Shown here one piece after another: positions 13,632-14,853 of a DNA stretch of 14,853 bases (within the stretch, counting starts at the first letter, position 1; each line of letters begins with the position of its first letter). The position numbers and the translations under genes were made by a program. Where the stretch lies: positions 1-14,853 of the forward strand of contig JBBDXI010000095.1 in assembly GCA_040902425.1 (NCBI GenBank), read 5' to 3'. The notes beneath the pieces are model-generated. The model was not told where the DNA came from, did no database searches, and saw only the letters and a list, made by a program, of their open reading frames with translations. This DNA comes from JBBDXI01 sp040902425 (GTDB lineage Bacteria > Planctomycetota > Phycisphaerae > Phycisphaerales > UBA1924).

Positions 13632-14579
13632 ATGCGCAGGAAACCCGGCTTCACCCTGATCGAACTGCTCGTCGTCATCGCGATCATCGCGCTGCTGATC
13701 GGCATCCTCCTGCCCGCCCTTCGGCGCGCACGCGATAGCGGCCGCCTCGCCGTCTCCCTCAGCAACTGCCGCCAGATCCTCATCGGACAGGCCACCTACC
13801 GCTTCGACAAGAAGGACCAGCTCCCGATGCGCGGCGGGCGCTACAACGCGGGCCAGCTCGCCGGCTGGGACACATGGTCCTACGGCGGCAAGGAGTGCCA
13901 TGTCGGGTGGGACGCGTACACAGGGCCCGGGTTCAACGAGGCCGCGTTTGCCCGCCCGCTGAACGAGTACCTCTACCCCGAGGTCAAGATCCAGCGCCCG
14001 CCCGGGTACATCAACCAGGGCCAGGGGAGCACATGGACATTCTACGGGGGCACCCCCACGGCCGGCTCGTCGGACCGCACCGCCCTCGACCTCCCCGTCT
14101 TCAGGTCCCCAGGCGACAAGATGACGCACCAGGGCACCGTCAGCGGCATCCCCTACGGTCAGCCCAATCCCGATCGATCTTCCTACGACGACGTCGGCAC
14201 CAGCTACCACTTCAACATCAAGTGGTGGGACCAAGCCGACATGGCGTCGCTGGGCTTCACCCCCCGCTTCAACGAGGGCGTCCGCCGGACTCGCCTCGCC
14301 AGCGAGTTCGACCCCAGCGGCAAGTTCGTCTGGATCCACGACGAGGTCGCCGACGTGGTCGCGCACACGTCAAACCCGCAGGCCAGGATCCCGAGTCAGT
14401 TCGGCGATATCAACAAGTCCGTCATGGCCTTTATGGACGGGCGGGCGGAGTATGTGCTCATGAGGCCCCAGTATCTCTACGATGGCCACCAGGCGCCCAG
14501 CGGAGCATGGGTGATCGGCAAGTACACCTTCATCTTCCAACTCCCCGGTCGGCCCTTGCCGCCCCCTCACGCTCCGTAA
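13632..14579 (+). CDS. Pseudopilin-like protein with prepilin N-terminal cleavage/methylation motif
   Basis: The 315-residue product starts MRRKPG/FTLIELLVVIAI, the site for a type IV prepilin peptidase. Glu5 of the mature chain is present, and the hydrophobic helix ends in LLPALRRAR. Such proteins assemble into type IV pilus or type II secretion pseudopilus structures in the inner membrane. The rest is a globular domain rich in Tyr, Trp and Gly. Near its end INKSVMAFMDGRAEYV resembles the DG segment that closes many planctomycete pseudopilins (usually His-x9-AsP-Gly, with Asn in place of the His here). It is not an obvious DUF1559 protein. ATG 13632 has GGAG with 7-base spacing. It has a candidate promoter and a strong terminator, so it is probably a single-gene unit. 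No pilus assembly genes are nearby, which is usual for the many scattered pseudopilin genes of planctomycetes. Confidence 0.92.
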   Translation: MRRKPGFTLIELLVVIAIIALLIGILLPALRRARDSGRLAVSLSNCRQILIGQATYRFDKKDQLPMRGGRYNAGQLAGWDTWSYGGKECHVGWDAYTGPGFNEAAFARPLNEYLYPEVKIQRPPGYINQGQGSTWTFYGGTPTAGSSDRTALDLPVFRSPGDKMTHQGTVSGIPYGQPNPDRSSYDDVGTSYHFNIKWWDQADMASLGFTPRFNEGVRRTRLASEFDPSGKFVWIHDEVADVVAHTSNPQARIPSQFGDINKSVMAFMDGRAEYVLMRPQYLYDGHQAPSGAWVIGKYTFIFQLPGRPLPPPHAP

Positions 14580-14610
14580 GCCCCACTAGTTTCTTGGGCC
14601 TGTACCCCCT

Positions 14611-14636
14611 CACCCGCGCGCCCGCGCGGGTGTTTT
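14611..14636 (+). terminator. Rho-independent terminator of the pseudopilin gene
   Basis: CACCCGCG, a short loop, CGCGGGTG, then TTTT (14633-14636). The stem begins 31 bases after the stop codon at 14579 and is the only hairpin in the window followed by a T tract. Confidence 0.75.
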
Positions 14637-14664
14637 CGTAGGTGCTCGGGAGCGTGGCCCCGAC

Positions 14665-14701
14665 GTGCCACCGACTCCGCCGGCCCTGTGGCGAAGTCGG
14701 T
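14665..14701. repeat. Dispersed hairpin element, copy 2
   Basis: GTGCC, ACCGACTCCGCC, an 8-base loop (GGCCCTGT), then GGCGAAGTCGGT. The stem is 12 bp with one mismatch and matches copy 1 at 12800-12837 in stem sequence and loop length, while the loop sequence differs. It lies between the pseudopilin terminator and the end of a convergent gene. Confidence 0.82.
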
Positions 14702-14723
14702 ACTCTCCGGACGCCCGTTGCCC

Positions 14724-14853
14724 CTACACCCCCGCCCCCGCCTCCACCGTCTGCCCCGCCCCCGCGCCCCCCAGCGCCGCGATCCGCGTCCGAACATCCC
14801 CGATGTAGCTGATCCGCAGCCCGAAGTTCTGCCCCACCGAGACCCCCGGCCCC
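14724..14853 (-). CDS. C-terminal end of an unidentified protein (cut by window edge)
   Basis: One minus-strand frame is open from the right edge to TAG at 14726-14724. It encodes 42 residues: GPGVSVGQNFGLRISYIGD, then VRTRIAALGGAGAGQTVEAG and AGV. Almost every codon ends in G or C, as in metK and tuf on the same strand, and the other minus frames read less naturally. The Gly/Ala-rich end follows a plausible ordered segment. I cannot name the family, and with only 42 codons visible even the reading frame is not certain. Confidence 0.5.
   Translation of the reverse strand, partial: GPGVSVGQNFGLRISYIGDVRTRIAALGGAGAGQTVEAGAGV

Overview
The window is about 15 kb of very GC-rich bacterial chromosome. 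It most likely comes from a planctomycete of the Phycisphaerae group. Four signals support this. Two secreted proteins end in a paired YANCD-x-ST...LNVADFSCFLQ module, a dockerin-like C-terminus I associate with Phycisphaerales. The pseudopilin has the planctomycete style, with a GFTLIELLVVIAIIALLIGILLPA helix split by a cleavage site. The EF-Tu has a rewritten switch I region. Base usage is C- and G-ending throughout.

Left part (1-3349), housekeeping. On the minus strand lie metK (S-adenosylmethionine synthetase), then a tRNA-Thr(GGT) with a good sigma70-type promoter, then the 5' part of tuf (EF-Tu), which runs off the edge. purM (AIR synthetase, purine synthesis) runs divergently from metK on the plus strand. 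The tRNA-Thr/tuf order is the same as in many other bacteria.

Middle part (3350-10558), envelope and signalling. Three plus-strand genes follow, about 100-140 bp apart. The first is a secreted protein of about 13 propeller-like repeats with a dockerin-like tail. The second is an orphan membrane histidine kinase with a PAS domain. The third is a secreted LVIVD/Ig-like protein with the same kind of tail. I see no enzymatic domain in the two secreted proteins.

Right part (10559-14853). A GH15 (glucoamylase-like) glycoside hydrolase lies on the minus strand, convergent with the third gene. Next come a hairpin-rich spacer, a 69-residue single-membrane-span protein, a pseudopilin-like protein with its own promoter and terminator, and finally the C-terminal 42 codons of an unidentified minus-strand gene.

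The most unusual content is not a gene. Short 7-bp-period repeats of two sequence families (GGCAAAC and ACATCCG types), often arranged as long inverted repeats, occur between genes and also in frame inside two conserved enzymes, purM and the GH15 gene. A second, unrelated hairpin element (GTGCCACCGACT...AGTCGGT) occurs twice near the right end. I see no CRISPR array, transposase, integrase or recognisable defence system, and no clearly new multi-gene system. The heptamer elements are the best candidate for something under-described.
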